Assembly (NCBI GenBank): GCA_027486405.1
Contig: JAIXPD010000024.1
Coordinates: forward strand, 186,001-250,000
Length of the DNA stretch: 64,000 nucleotides
Origin: Azospirillum sp.
GTDB lineage: Bacteria; Pseudomonadota; Alphaproteobacteria; Azospirillales; Azospirillaceae
Direction: 5' to 3'
Numbering within the stretch: position 1 is the first letter of the stretch; each line of letters begins with the position of its first letter. Position numbers and translations under genes: made by a program. The notes below the pieces were generated by a model. That model had not been told where the DNA came from. It saw only the letters and a list, made by a program, of their open reading frames with translations, and did no database searches. Positions 32,569 to 42,568 of the stretch are shown in pieces.

Positions 32569-35115
32569 ATGGGGACGCAACCGGTGCCGTTCGCTCAGGG
32601 CTCCCTGTTCGGTGAGGCTGACGCCATCGGCTATGGCTCCGGCCATGTCTATGACGAGATGGTCACAGGCCAGGGCCGCTTGCGCCCGCACTGGCAAAAT
32701 TTCATGAGCACGCTTGGCCCCCTGGACGCCGAACAAATGGCGGTGCGGTGGGAAGAAGCGCGGCGGCTGCTGCACCAGAACGGCGTCACCTACAACATTT
32801 ACGGCGACCCGAACGGGATGGAGCGGCCCTGGCCGCTCGACATGATGCCGCTGCTGCTGCCCGCCCACGAATGGAAGGCCATTGAATCCGGGCTGATACA
32901 GCGCGCGTCCCTGCTCAACGCCATTCTCACCGATCTCTACGGGCCGCAAACGCTGACCCGCTACGGGCGCTTGCCGCCCGCCGTGATCCACGCCGATCCG
33001 GGGTTCCGGCGCGCCGTCCATGGCATCCGCGTGCCGAACGACGTGCATCTGCATTATTACGCCGCCGATCTGGCCCGCGCGCCCGATGGCCGGTGGTGGG
33101 TGCTGTCGGACCGGACGCAGGCCCCCAGCGGCAGCGGCTACGCGCTGGAAAACCGCGCGGTGATGGCGAAGGTGCTGCCCGACAGCTTCCGTCATTGCCA
33201 GGTGGAACGGCTGGCCCCCTTCTTTGACACGTTCAAGGAAACCCTGCTGTCGCTCAGCCCGCGCCAGGAACGCCCGCGCGTGGTGCTGTTGACGCCCGGT
33301 CCCTACAACGAAACCTATTTCGAACACGTCTACATCGCCCGCTATCTTGGCATCACGCTGGTGGAGGGAGCGGATCTGACGGTGCGCGACCGTCAGGTGT
33401 TCCTGAAGACCCTGTCGGGGCTGGAACGGGTCGATGTGATCCTGCGGCGGCTCGACGCCGATTTCGCCGATCCGTTGGAGTTGCGCTCCGACAGCTCGCT
33501 CGGCGTCGCCGGGTTGATCGAGGCGGTGCGCGCGGGCAATGTGGTGATGGCCAACGCGATGGGTTCCGGCCTGATGGAATCCATGGCGATGAAATCGTCG
33601 CTGCCCACCTTGTGCCGCCATCTGCTGGGCGAGGAACTGCGCCTGCCCAGCGTGGCAAGCTGGTGGTGCGGCAACGACGCCGAACGGGCCTACGTCATCG
33701 ACCATCTGCCCGGTCTGGTCATCAAGCCCGCCTTCCCGGCCTTGGGGTTCGAACCGATCTTTGGCGCGACGCTGTCCTCGGCGGAACGCACGACGCTGAT
33801 CGAGAAGATCAAGCGCCGCCCCTGGTATTATGTGGCGCAGGAACAGATGGCGCTGTCCACCGCCCCGGTCTGGCAGGATGGCAAGCTGCAACCGCGCCCG
33901 CTGGTGCTGCGCGTCTTCCTGTGCGCCACGCCCAGCGGCGGTTACACCGTGCTGCCCGGTGGCCTGACCCGCGTGTCGAGCGAACCGGGCCGTCTGGTGG
34001 TGTCGATGCAGCGCGGCGGCGGCAGCAAGGACACCTGGGTGTTGTCGGCCCGCCGGTCGGAGGTCGCCCCGTCCCAGCCGCGCGCGGCGTTGGCGACCGA
34101 ACCGACGCCGGTGGTGGCCCGCCCCGCCGCCAACGATCTGCCGAGCCGGGTGGCCGACGGGCTGTTCTGGCTGGGCCGCTACGCCGAACGGTCGGAGGGG
34201 GCGGTGCGCCTGCTGCGCGCCACCCAAAGCCGCCTGACCGACGGCAACACGCCGGGCGCGTCGGCGCAGCTGCGCGGCCTGTTGCAATTGCTGGCCGCCG
34301 CCGGAATGATTCCGTTCGAGATGGCGCGGGTGGAGGCGAATGGCGGGCGCGGTTTGCGCGAGGCCCTCTATTCCGCCGTGGTCGATCCGGACCATCCCAA
34401 CAGCCTGCGGTCCCAGGTGGTCCGTCTGCACCGCAGCGCGTATTCGGTGCGCGACCGCCTGTCGATGGACATGTGGCGGGTGGTGTCCACCCTCGACCGC
34501 CAGAGCCTGCCGCCCAAGCAGCGACTGGACGCCGCCGCTCTGCTGCTGCGCATGGATGATCTGATGACCAGCCTCGCCGCCATCGCCGGGTTGGAACAGG
34601 AAAGCATGACGCGCGGGCCGGGCTGGCGCTTCCTGGACGTTGGTCGCCGGATCGAACGGGCGCTTCACATCGTGTGGGTGATGCGTGGCGTCCGCATCGC
34701 CGAGTTGGACCGTCAGGATGAATCGGTTCAATCCGCCACCCTGTCGGTTCTGCTGGAACTGGGCGAGAGCGTCATGACCTACCGGTCGCGCTATCTGACC
34801 AGCGTTCAGCGCACCCCGGTGTTGGAACTGCTGCTGGCGGACGAGACCAACCCGCGCGCGCTGGCCTTCCAATTGGCCGCGCTGGAACGCCACATCTCCG
34901 CCCTGCCCAATCTGGGGGCCGGCAGCACCAGCGACCCGACCGGCGGCGCGCTGGCCATCGTCGCCGCCGGGCGCAGCCTTCTGCGCAAGAGCGCGTCCCT
35001 GCGCACCAGCGACGCGCTGCACACCACGCTCGACACCCTGGCGATGACCCTGCCCGACGTGTCCAATTTCCTCGCACACGCGTATTTCAGCCATGCCTTT
35101 GCCCGATCAGCCTGA
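32569..35115 (+). CDS. Circularly permuted ATP-grasp (DUF404/407) fused to alpha-E (DUF403)
   Basis: 848 residues from ATG 32569. The first 500 residues are the circularly permuted type-2 ATP-grasp: YDEMVTGQGRLRPHWQNF, GVTYNIYGDPNGMERPWPLD, VLSDRTQAPSGSGYALENR, LLTPGPYNETYFEHVYIARYLGITLVEGADL and ATPSGGYTVLPGGLTRV. From about residue 530, NDLPSRVADGLFWLGRYAERSEGAVRLLRA begins the helical alpha-E domain, usually a separate gene but fused here. The family is thought to ligate amino acids or peptides. No clear ribosome site is seen; a TTG at 32521 in frame is an alternative start. Confidence 0.92.
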   Translation: MGTQPVPFAQGSLFGEADAIGYGSGHVYDEMVTGQGRLRPHWQNFMSTLGPLDAEQMAVRWEEARRLLHQNGVTYNIYGDPNGMERPWPLDMMPLLLPAHEWKAIESGLIQRASLLNAILTDLYGPQTLTRYGRLPPAVIHADPGFRRAVHGIRVPNDVHLHYYAADLARAPDGRWWVLSDRTQAPSGSGYALENRAVMAKVLPDSFRHCQVERLAPFFDTFKETLLSLSPRQERPRVVLLTPGPYNETYFEHVYIARYLGITLVEGADLTVRDRQVFLKTLSGLERVDVILRRLDADFADPLELRSDSSLGVAGLIEAVRAGNVVMANAMGSGLMESMAMKSSLPTLCRHLLGEELRLPSVASWWCGNDAERAYVIDHLPGLVIKPAFPALGFEPIFGATLSSAERTTLIEKIKRRPWYYVAQEQMALSTAPVWQDGKLQPRPLVLRVFLCATPSGGYTVLPGGLTRVSSEPGRLVVSMQRGGGSKDTWVLSARRSEVAPSQPRAALATEPTPVVARPAANDLPSRVADGLFWLGRYAERSEGAVRLLRATQSRLTDGNTPGASAQLRGLLQLLAAAGMIPFEMARVEANGGRGLREALYSAVVDPDHPNSLRSQVVRLHRSAYSVRDRLSMDMWRVVSTLDRQSLPPKQRLDAAALLLRMDDLMTSLAAIAGLEQESMTRGPGWRFLDVGRRIERALHIVWVMRGVRIAELDRQDESVQSATLSVLLELGESVMTYRSRYLTSVQRTPVLELLLADETNPRALAFQLAALERHISALPNLGAGSTSDPTGGALAIVAAGRSLLRKSASLRTSDALHTTLDTLAMTLPDVSNFLAHAYFSHAFARSA

Positions 35116-36043
35116 ATTCGACGGCGAACCGCCGCCGCTGGCCACCGCCGCGCCGGAGTCGCTGCGCTACCGCGTGCGCCACGCCACGGCCTATGATTAC
35201 GGCGAGGATGTGCCGGTGTCCCATCACCTGCTGCATCTGACCGCGCGCCCGCACCCGCGCCAGCACGTCCGCCGCAGCCAATTGACGGTGGAGCCGACGC
35301 CCGCCGTGCGCAGCGACCGCGTGGATTATTTCGGCAACACCGTCACCTATGTGGCCGTTCAGGAGCCGCACCGCAGCTTCACCGTCATCGCCGAAAGCGA
35401 GGTGGAGGTGTTCGACGGGCCGCCGCTCGACCCGGCGACCACCGCGCCGTGGGAGCAGGTGCGCGACGGCCTGCGCGCCCTGTCGGGGCCGGAGGATGGG
35501 GCGGAGATCACGCAATATTGCTTCGACAGCGCGCTGGTGGCGTCCAATTCGACCTTGTTGGACTACGCCCGCGTCTCCTTCACGCCGGGCCGTCCGGTGG
35601 CCGTCGCCGCCATCGACCTGATGACCCGGATCAACCGCGAATTCGCCTTTGACCCCACCGCCACCACGGTCGCCACCCCGATTGCCGAGGTGATGCGCAA
35701 CCGGCGCGGCGTGTGCCAGGACTTCGCCCACGTCATCATCGGCTGCTTTCGCGCCGTCGGCCTGCCCGCCCGCTACGTCTCCGGCTATCTGCGCACCCTG
35801 CCCCCGCCGGGCCGCGAACGGCTGGTCGGGGCCGACGTCAGCCACGCCTGGGCCTCGGTCTGGTGCGGAACGGCGGGTTGGTTGGACGTGTGCCCGACCA
35901 ACGCCTGTGTGGCCAACCGCGATTTCATCACCATCGCGTGGGGCCGCGATTACGACGACGTCAGCCCGGCGCGCGGCATCCTGGTCGGCGGGGCCGGGCA
36001 TGGCCTGAGCGTCAGCGTCGATGTGGAGCCGATCGCGGAGTGA
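35093..36043 (+). CDS. Transglutaminase-like cysteine protease/ligase
   Basis: 316 residues. N-terminal bacterial transglutaminase region RYRVRHATAYDYGEDVPVSHHLLHLTARP (about 25-53), then the catalytic Cys in NRRGVCQDFAHVIIGCFR (about residue 208), His in DVSHAWASVWCGTAGW and Asp in CPTNACVANRDFI. It starts inside the last 23 bases of the ATP-grasp/alpha-E gene, so translation is coupled. The set transglutaminase-DUF2126, ATP-grasp/alpha-E, transglutaminase is a recurrent cluster of unknown product. Confidence 0.95.
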   Translation: MPLPDQPEFDGEPPPLATAAPESLRYRVRHATAYDYGEDVPVSHHLLHLTARPHPRQHVRRSQLTVEPTPAVRSDRVDYFGNTVTYVAVQEPHRSFTVIAESEVEVFDGPPLDPATTAPWEQVRDGLRALSGPEDGAEITQYCFDSALVASNSTLLDYARVSFTPGRPVAVAAIDLMTRINREFAFDPTATTVATPIAEVMRNRRGVCQDFAHVIIGCFRAVGLPARYVSGYLRTLPPPGRERLVGADVSHAWASVWCGTAGWLDVCPTNACVANRDFITIAWGRDYDDVSPARGILVGGAGHGLSVSVDVEPIAE

Positions 36044-36074
36044 CCCTCGCGCGCCTGCGATTGAGCCACCCAAA

Positions 36075-36115
36075 GCAAAACGCCCCACCGACAGACCGTC
36101 GGCGGGGCGTTTTGC
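36075..36115. terminator. Bidirectional terminator between the transglutaminase gene and prfC
   Basis: GCAAAACGCCCC and GGGGCGTTTTGC form a perfect outer stem, with an inner CCGAC/GTCGG stem. The A-run and T-run on either side allow termination of both convergent genes. Confidence 0.88.
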
Positions 36116-36136
36116 ATTCGGTCACAGGAAGGCCGA

Positions 36137-37744
<1,608 letters not shown>

Positions 37745-37779
37745 GCGCGATTCCCGTGACTGAAGAGGCAAACGAACGA

Positions 37780-37817
37780 AAGGGGCCGACAGGCGGTTCG
37801 CGCCCGTCTGGCCCCTT
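37780..37817 (-). terminator. Likely terminator after asd
   Basis: AAGGGGCC / GGCCCCTT (8 bp) with a further interrupted inner stem and the minus-strand tail TTTCGTTCGTTT. It lies about 120 bases after the asd stop and just before prfC. Confidence 0.6.
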
Positions 37818-37935
37818 GGTGTTCTTCATAGCAGCGGACGCACCGGCTTTCCAGAGCTTTGGCGGGGCAACCCTCCCCAACCCGGAAAAGCCGGTCACGG
37901 CCACGCCAAAATGATCCGATCCCAGAAGGAGCCGA

Positions 37936-38970
37936 TCAGAGATCCAACTCGGCGATCTGCACGGCGTTCAGCGCCGCGCCCTTCAGCAACTGGTCGCCGC
38001 AGACGAACAGGTCGAGGCCATGGTCGCCGAACACCAGGTTGGTGCGAATGCGGCCCACCTCGACGTCATATTGCGCGGTGGCGTTCAGCGGCATCGGGTA
38101 GGCACCGTTGGCCGGATCGTCCACCACCTTCACGCCGGGGGCGTCGGCCAGCACCGCGCGGGCGGCGTCGGGCGTGACCGGCTGGATCGTTTCGATGGTG
38201 ATGGCTTCGGAATGCGCGCGGTAGGTCGGGATGCGAACGGCGGTGCAGCTCAACGCCAGATCGGGCACGCCCAGAATCTTGCGCGTCTCCCACGTCACCT
38301 TCATCTCTTCCTTGGTGTAACCGTTGTCCTGGAAGGCATCGATCTGCGGGATCAGGTTGAAGGGGATCGGATGACGGAACACGCTGTTCGTCACCGGGCG
38401 GCCTTCCAGACGGTTGCGGGTCTGCTCTTCCAACTCGGCCATGCCCTCGGCCCCGGCCCCGCTGGTGGCCTGATAGGTGGAGACGATGACGCGCTTCAGG
38501 CCGAACGCCTTGTGCAACGGGCCGAGCGCCACCACCGCGATGGCCGTGGTGCAGTTCGGGTTGGCGATCAGACGGCCGCCGCCCTGGAAGGCGTGGGCGT
38601 TGATTTCCGGCACGATCAGCGGGATGTTGTCGTCGTAACGGAAGGCGGAGCTGTTGTCGATGACCAGCGCCCCCGCCGAAGCCAGCGCCGGGGCGTGTGC
38701 CTTGGCGAAATCGCCCGACACGGCCAGCAGCACGACGTCATAGCCCTTCACGACCTCGGCGTCGAAAGCCTGAAGCGTCTTGGGGCCATAGGGGGTGTCC
38801 TGCACCTTGCCCGCGCTGCGTTCGGAGGCGAACAGACCCAGTTCGCCGACCGGGAACTTGCGGTCATGCAGAACATTGACCATCTCGCGGCCAACGGCAC
38901 CGGTGGCGCCAACGACGGCGACGCGACGGGGGCCGACGTTGCGGGAAGCTGGGTTGCTGCTGTTGCTCAT
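37936..38970 (-). CDS. asd: Aspartate-semialdehyde dehydrogenase
   Basis: Asd reduces aspartyl phosphate to aspartate semialdehyde with NADPH, the branch-point step for lysine/diaminopimelate, threonine, methionine and isoleucine. 344 residues from ATG 38970. N-terminal NADP motif [15 protein letters not shown], active-site Cys in [17 protein letters not shown], and the downstream substrate motif with His in [17 protein letters not shown] context (read here as [13 protein letters not shown]). The gene is preceded by a leader with promoter, short Thr/Met/Lys-rich ORF and hairpin, suggesting attenuation control. Confidence 0.97.
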   Translation of the reverse strand: MSNSSNPASRNVGPRRVAVVGATGAVGREMVNVLHDRKFPVGELGLFASERSAGKVQDTPYGPKTLQAFDAEVVKGYDVVLLAVSGDFAKAHAPALASAGALVIDNSSAFRYDDNIPLIVPEINAHAFQGGGRLIANPNCTTAIAVVALGPLHKAFGLKRVIVSTYQATSGAGAEGMAELEEQTRNRLEGRPVTNSVFRHPIPFNLIPQIDAFQDNGYTKEEMKVTWETRKILGVPDLALSCTAVRIPTYRAHSEAITIETIQPVTPDAARAVLADAPGVKVVDDPANGAYPMPLNATAQYDVEVGRIRTNLVFGDHGLDLFVCGDQLLKGAALNAVQIAELDL

Positions 38971-39023
38971 CTCGGGGTTCCGTCTTTCATCTGTCCAGGT
39001 GTGGGACCGGACCGCAGACCCCG

Positions 39024-39106
39024 AAACGACGAGGCCCCGTCCGTGTCCGGCGGGGCCTTGCTCGTGGGTGAAACGCTGGTCGAACCGATCAGCCCATGCC
39101 ACGAGG
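39024..39106 (-). promoter_or_regulatory. Candidate attenuator hairpins upstream of asd
   Basis: Read on the minus strand: segment A, CCTCGTGG (39099-39106), overlaps the end of the leader ORF. Segment B, CCCACGAG (39061-39068), can pair with A over 7 bp. A terminator-like hairpin follows, AGGCCCCG / CGGGGCCT (39032-39058), whose outer arm ACGAG belongs to B and pairs with a second CCTCGT copy (39029-39034). The two CCTCGT copies compete for the same ACGAG, as expected of an antiterminator/terminator switch. The T-tract is short (TTT at 39024-39026), so intrinsic termination may be partial. Confidence 0.45.
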
Positions 39107-39166
39107 CAGCCCGCCGAAGCGAGTCGCTTTTTTCGTAGTCATGGTGGTGGTCGCGATGCGGATCAT
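39089..39166 (-). CDS. Candidate asd leader peptide, rich in Thr, Met, Lys, Ile
   Basis: 25 codons: residues 1-15 are [15 protein letters not shown], then [10 protein letters not shown]. Six of 25 residues are Thr, with Met, Lys and Ile also present: exactly the amino acids made through Asd. E. coli thrL has the same style (runs of Thr and Ile before the threonine operon). There is no Shine-Dalgarno, but a promoter lies so that transcription would begin at this AUG, allowing leaderless translation. It ends 118 bases before asd and is followed by competing hairpins. Confidence 0.55.
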   Translation of the reverse strand: MIRIATTTMTTKKATRFGGLPRGMG

Positions 39167-39172
39167 GATGCT

Positions 39173-39201
39173 GTGATAGCGAAACGCGCGGGGCTTGTAA
39201 A
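39173..39201 (-). promoter_or_regulatory. Promoter for the asd leader
   Basis: Minus strand: TTTACA (39196-39201), 17-base spacer, TATCAC (39173-39178). Six bases separate the -10 from the leader ATG at 39166, which places the expected start site at the A of AUG. A leaderless start is known for alphaproteobacterial trp leader transcripts, so the geometry is meaningful. The promoter overlaps the hairpin that follows glgP. Confidence 0.5.
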
Positions 39202-39212
39202 GCGCCCGCGCG
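39185..39212 (-). terminator. Terminator-like hairpin after glgP
   Basis: CGCGCGGG and CCCGCGCG form an 8-bp stem around GCTTTACAAGC-type loop sequence, followed on the minus strand by GTTTCG. It starts about 35 bases after the glgP stop and overlaps the -35 of the asd leader promoter. Confidence 0.5.
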
Positions 39213-39246
39213 GTCCGTTTCTGTCTTTTTTTGCCGGTGTTCCGGT

Positions 39247-41745
39247 TTATCGGAACCCTTCCCCGTCGTGGCTCGGCTTCACCGGGTGGACGTCCCAGAT
39301 CTCCGTCGCGTACTCGTTGACCGTGCGGTCGGACGAGAACCAGCCCATGTTGGCGGTGTTGAGGATCGCCCGGCGGGTCCATTCCTCCGCATCGCGGTAG
39401 AGCTGCATCGCCGCCTCCTGCGCCCGGCAATAATCGGCGAAATCCGCCGTCACCAGGAAATGATCGCCGCCGTCCGTCAGCGCCTGCAGGATCGGGTGGT
39501 AGCGGTTGCGGTCGTCCGGCGAGAAGGCCCCGGTCGAAATCATGTCCAACGCCCGCTTCAGCGCCGGGTTGGAGGCGATGACGTCGCGCGGGTTGAAACC
39601 GCCGTTGGCGCGCAGATCGTTCACCTCCTCGGCGGTCAGGCCGAAGATGAAGATGTTGTCGGCCCCGACATGCTCGCGGATTTCGACGTTGGCCCCGTCC
39701 AGCGTGCCGATGGTCAGGGCACCGTTCAGGGCGAGCTTCATGTTGCCCGTGCCCGAGGCCTCCATCCCGGCGGTGGAGATCTGTTCGGACAGATCGGCCG
39801 CCGGAATGATGATTTCCGCCGCCGTGACGTTGTAGTTGGGCAGATAGACGACCTTCAGATTGTCGTGCACCGACGGGTCGTGATTCACCACCTTGGCCAC
39901 ATCGTTGATGAGTTTGATGATGAGCTTGGCCATGTGGTAGGAGGGTGCCGCCTTGCCCGCGAAAATCTTGGTCACAGGCACCCACGACACCGTCGGGTTG
40001 TCGCGCATCTCGTTGTAGAGGGCGACGGTGTGCAGGATGTTGAGAAGCTGGCGCTTGTACTCGTGCATGCGCTTGACCTGCACGTCGAACAGGCTGTCCA
40101 CCTGCACCTCTTCGCCGGTCTGGCGGGCGATGTAGGCGGCCAGACGCTTCTTGTTCTTGCGCTTGGCCCGGCGGAACTCCTCGCGGAACACCACGTCGTC
40201 GGCCTTATCCTTCAACGCGCTGATCTGCTGAAGGTCGGAAATCCAGCCTTCACCGATGCGCGTGGAAATCAACTCCGACAGGGCCGGGTTGGCCTGCTTC
40301 AGCCAGCGGCGCGGGGTGATGCCGTTGGTCTTGTTGTTGATGCGGTCGGGGAATTCGGCGTGCAGGTCGGCGAAGACCGTTTCCTTCATCAACTCCGTGT
40401 GCAGGGCCGACACGCCGTTGATCTTGTGCGACCCGAGGAAGGCCAGATTGCCCATGCGCACGCGGCGGTCGCCGCGCTCGTCGATCAGCGACAGGTGCGA
40501 CAGACGGGTGTTGTCGCCCGCCGCCCGCGCCTTCGACCGGTTCAGGAACTTGGCGTTGATTTCGTAGATGATCTGCATGTGGCGCGGCAAAATCCGCTCC
40601 ACCATCCGCACCGGCCAGGCTTCCAGCGCCTCCGGCAGCAGGGTGTGGTTGGTGTAGGCGAAGGTCGCCTGCGTCAGCTCCCACGCCTTGTCCCAGCGCA
40701 GGCCATGGTGATCGACCAGCAGACGCATCAGCTCGGCGATGCCGATGGCCGGATGGGTGTCGTTGAGCTGGATCGCCGCCTTGCTGGGCAGATTGTCAAA
40801 GGTGGTGTGGTGTTGCAGGTAGCGGCGCAGGATGTCCTGCAAGGAGGCGGAGGTGAAGAAATACTCCTGCTTGAAGCGCAGCTCCTTGCCGATCTCCGTC
40901 GCGTCGTTGGGGTAGAGAACGCGGCTGAGGTTTTCCGACAGGATCTTCTGCTCCACCGCCTTCATGTAGGCGCCTTCGTTGAAGTGCCCGAAGTTGAAAT
41001 CACTGGTGGCGCGCGCCGACCACAGGCGCAGCGTGTTGATGGTGTCGCCGCCATAGCCGACGACCGGGGTGTCGTAGGCCATCGCCAGCACCCGTTCGGT
41101 GTCCACCCAGCGATAGGCGCGCTCGCCCACGCTGTCGCGGAACTCTTCGACACGGCCATAGAACTGGACGGGGTACAGCACCTCCGGTCGGGCGAACTCC
41201 CACGGGTTGCCGAATTGCAGCCACTGTTCGGGATGCTCGATCTGCCACCCGTTTTCAAAACGCTGCTCGAACAGGCCGAACTCGTAGCGGATGCCATAGC
41301 CGTAGCCCGGCAGCCCCTGCGAGGCCATGCTGTCGAGGAAGCAGGCGGCCAGACGGCCAAGGCCGCCGTTGCCCAGCGCCGCGTCCGGTTCGGAATCCAC
41401 CACATCGTCCATCGACAGGCCCAGCCGGTCGAGCGCCTGGCGGCATTCGTCGATGATGCCCAGGTTGGACAGGCTGTTGGTCAGCAGGCGACCGATCAGG
41501 AATTCAAGAGAAAGATAATATACGCGCTTGGCGTCCTCGTGATAATAGGTGCGGGTCGTGTCCATCCAGCGATCGACCACCCGGTCGCGCACAGCCAGCG
41601 CGCAGGTGTGGAACCAGTCGCGCCGGGTGGCGGCGCGGGCGTCCTTGCCGACAGAATAGACCAACCATTCCAGGAAAGACCGCTTCAGGCTGTCGACATC
41701 CAGACTGCGGCGTTCGATGTCACGGGATTTGTACCGAGCGTCCAT
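39247..41745 (-). CDS. glgP: Glycogen/starch phosphorylase
   Basis: GlgP releases glucose 1-phosphate from alpha-1,4-glucans in the cytoplasm using pyridoxal phosphate. 832 residues from ATG 41745, the usual length. Signatures: YYLSLEFLIGRLLTNSLSN near the N-terminus, DAALGNGGLGRLAACFLDSMA, QLNDTHPAIGIAELMRLL, and the PLP-lysine motif EASGTGNMKLALNGALTIGTLDGANVE. No other glycogen genes are near, so it is an isolated glgP. A 65-residue upstream extension in the same frame is unlikely to be translated because it lacks family similarity. Confidence 0.97.
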   Translation of the reverse strand: MDARYKSRDIERRSLDVDSLKRSFLEWLVYSVGKDARAATRRDWFHTCALAVRDRVVDRWMDTTRTYYHEDAKRVYYLSLEFLIGRLLTNSLSNLGIIDECRQALDRLGLSMDDVVDSEPDAALGNGGLGRLAACFLDSMASQGLPGYGYGIRYEFGLFEQRFENGWQIEHPEQWLQFGNPWEFARPEVLYPVQFYGRVEEFRDSVGERAYRWVDTERVLAMAYDTPVVGYGGDTINTLRLWSARATSDFNFGHFNEGAYMKAVEQKILSENLSRVLYPNDATEIGKELRFKQEYFFTSASLQDILRRYLQHHTTFDNLPSKAAIQLNDTHPAIGIAELMRLLVDHHGLRWDKAWELTQATFAYTNHTLLPEALEAWPVRMVERILPRHMQIIYEINAKFLNRSKARAAGDNTRLSHLSLIDERGDRRVRMGNLAFLGSHKINGVSALHTELMKETVFADLHAEFPDRINNKTNGITPRRWLKQANPALSELISTRIGEGWISDLQQISALKDKADDVVFREEFRRAKRKNKKRLAAYIARQTGEEVQVDSLFDVQVKRMHEYKRQLLNILHTVALYNEMRDNPTVSWVPVTKIFAGKAAPSYHMAKLIIKLINDVAKVVNHDPSVHDNLKVVYLPNYNVTAAEIIIPAADLSEQISTAGMEASGTGNMKLALNGALTIGTLDGANVEIREHVGADNIFIFGLTAEEVNDLRANGGFNPRDVIASNPALKRALDMISTGAFSPDDRNRYHPILQALTDGGDHFLVTADFADYCRAQEAAMQLYRDAEEWTRRAILNTANMGWFSSDRTVNEYATEIWDVHPVKPSHDGEGFR

Positions 41746-41841
41746 GTCTTGACTTTCTGCGTTGAAAGGCCAACCGGAGCGAACGGCTGCGGGACGACGC
41801 TCCTTGACGGTGACACGAGTGGGTGAAACAAGCGGGTGTTG

Positions 41842-41853
41842 TTGGTTAACCAA
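41842..41853. promoter_or_regulatory. Perfect 12-bp palindrome between glgP and the GNAT gene
   Basis: TTGGTTAACCAA reads the same on both strands and sits roughly midway (about 97 and 88 bases from the two starts) in the divergent glgP/GNAT intergenic region. It is A/T-rich in a GC-rich background and is a plausible site for a dimeric regulator. Confidence 0.35.
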
Positions 41854-41941
41854 TGCTTTCCAAAACCGGAAACGGCGGGCCTTCCCCTCTGACGCAAAGG
41901 GAGTAAGGTTGCAGCCGTGTCCCGCTTTCGATGTCACAACG

Positions 41942-42466
41942 ATGCGTCACTTGATCGCTCCTGTCTACTGCGCTGCAACAGCCATCGCGTTTCGTCGTGC
42001 GGTGTTGCCCGATCTCCCCGATCTGCTGGCGATTGAGGCCGCGTGCTTCCCGACCGACCAGATGACGGCGCGCCAGTTCCGCCACGCCATCACCAAGGCC
42101 AAGGGGGCCTGTCTGGTCGCGCTGCGGAAGGGGGCAGTCGTTGGCTATGGCCAGCTGTCCACCCACGCGCGCACGCCGATCGGGCGGTTGACCTCGCTGG
42201 CGGTCCTGTCGGACCATCGGCGTTTCGGGGTTGCCCGCGCCCTGCTGACCGCGTTGGAGGACGCCGCCACGGCGTTGGGCTGCGACCGCCTGCGGTTGGA
42301 GGTGCGGCGCGACAACACCGCCGCGCTCGCGCTCTATCTGCGCAACGGCTACACGCAATTCGGGCGTTACGATGATTATTACGAGGATGGAATGACCGCG
42401 CTGCGGTTGGAACGGCGACTGCCGCCCCATCAGGCCGAATTGGCCATCGTTCCGGCTGGTGTCTGA
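41942..42466 (+). CDS. GNAT family N-acetyltransferase (RimI-like)
   Basis: 174 residues. Acetyl-CoA-binding core: LTSLAVLSDHRRFGVARALLTALEDAA (motif A, with the R-x-x-G-x-A/G pyrophosphate loop) and LRLEVRRDNTAALALYLRNGYTQFGRYDDYYEDG (motif B), which closely follows the RimI/ribosomal-protein-alanine acetyltransferase pattern. The acceptor is not known; many family members modify protein N-termini or small amines. ATG 41942 gives a compact product; in-frame starts further upstream would cross the palindrome and promoter region. Confidence 0.9.
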   Translation: MRHLIAPVYCAATAIAFRRAVLPDLPDLLAIEAACFPTDQMTARQFRHAITKAKGACLVALRKGAVVGYGQLSTHARTPIGRLTSLAVLSDHRRFGVARALLTALEDAATALGCDRLRLEVRRDNTAALALYLRNGYTQFGRYDDYYEDGMTALRLERRLPPHQAELAIVPAGV

Positions 42467-42568
42467 TCCCGTATATAGAGTGCTTCGTTGTGACGTCGAC
42501 ATGATGGATGGGCGACGGCTTGGCCAGAATTTGAATGCGCTGCAACAGCGCATCGGGTATCGGATCCG

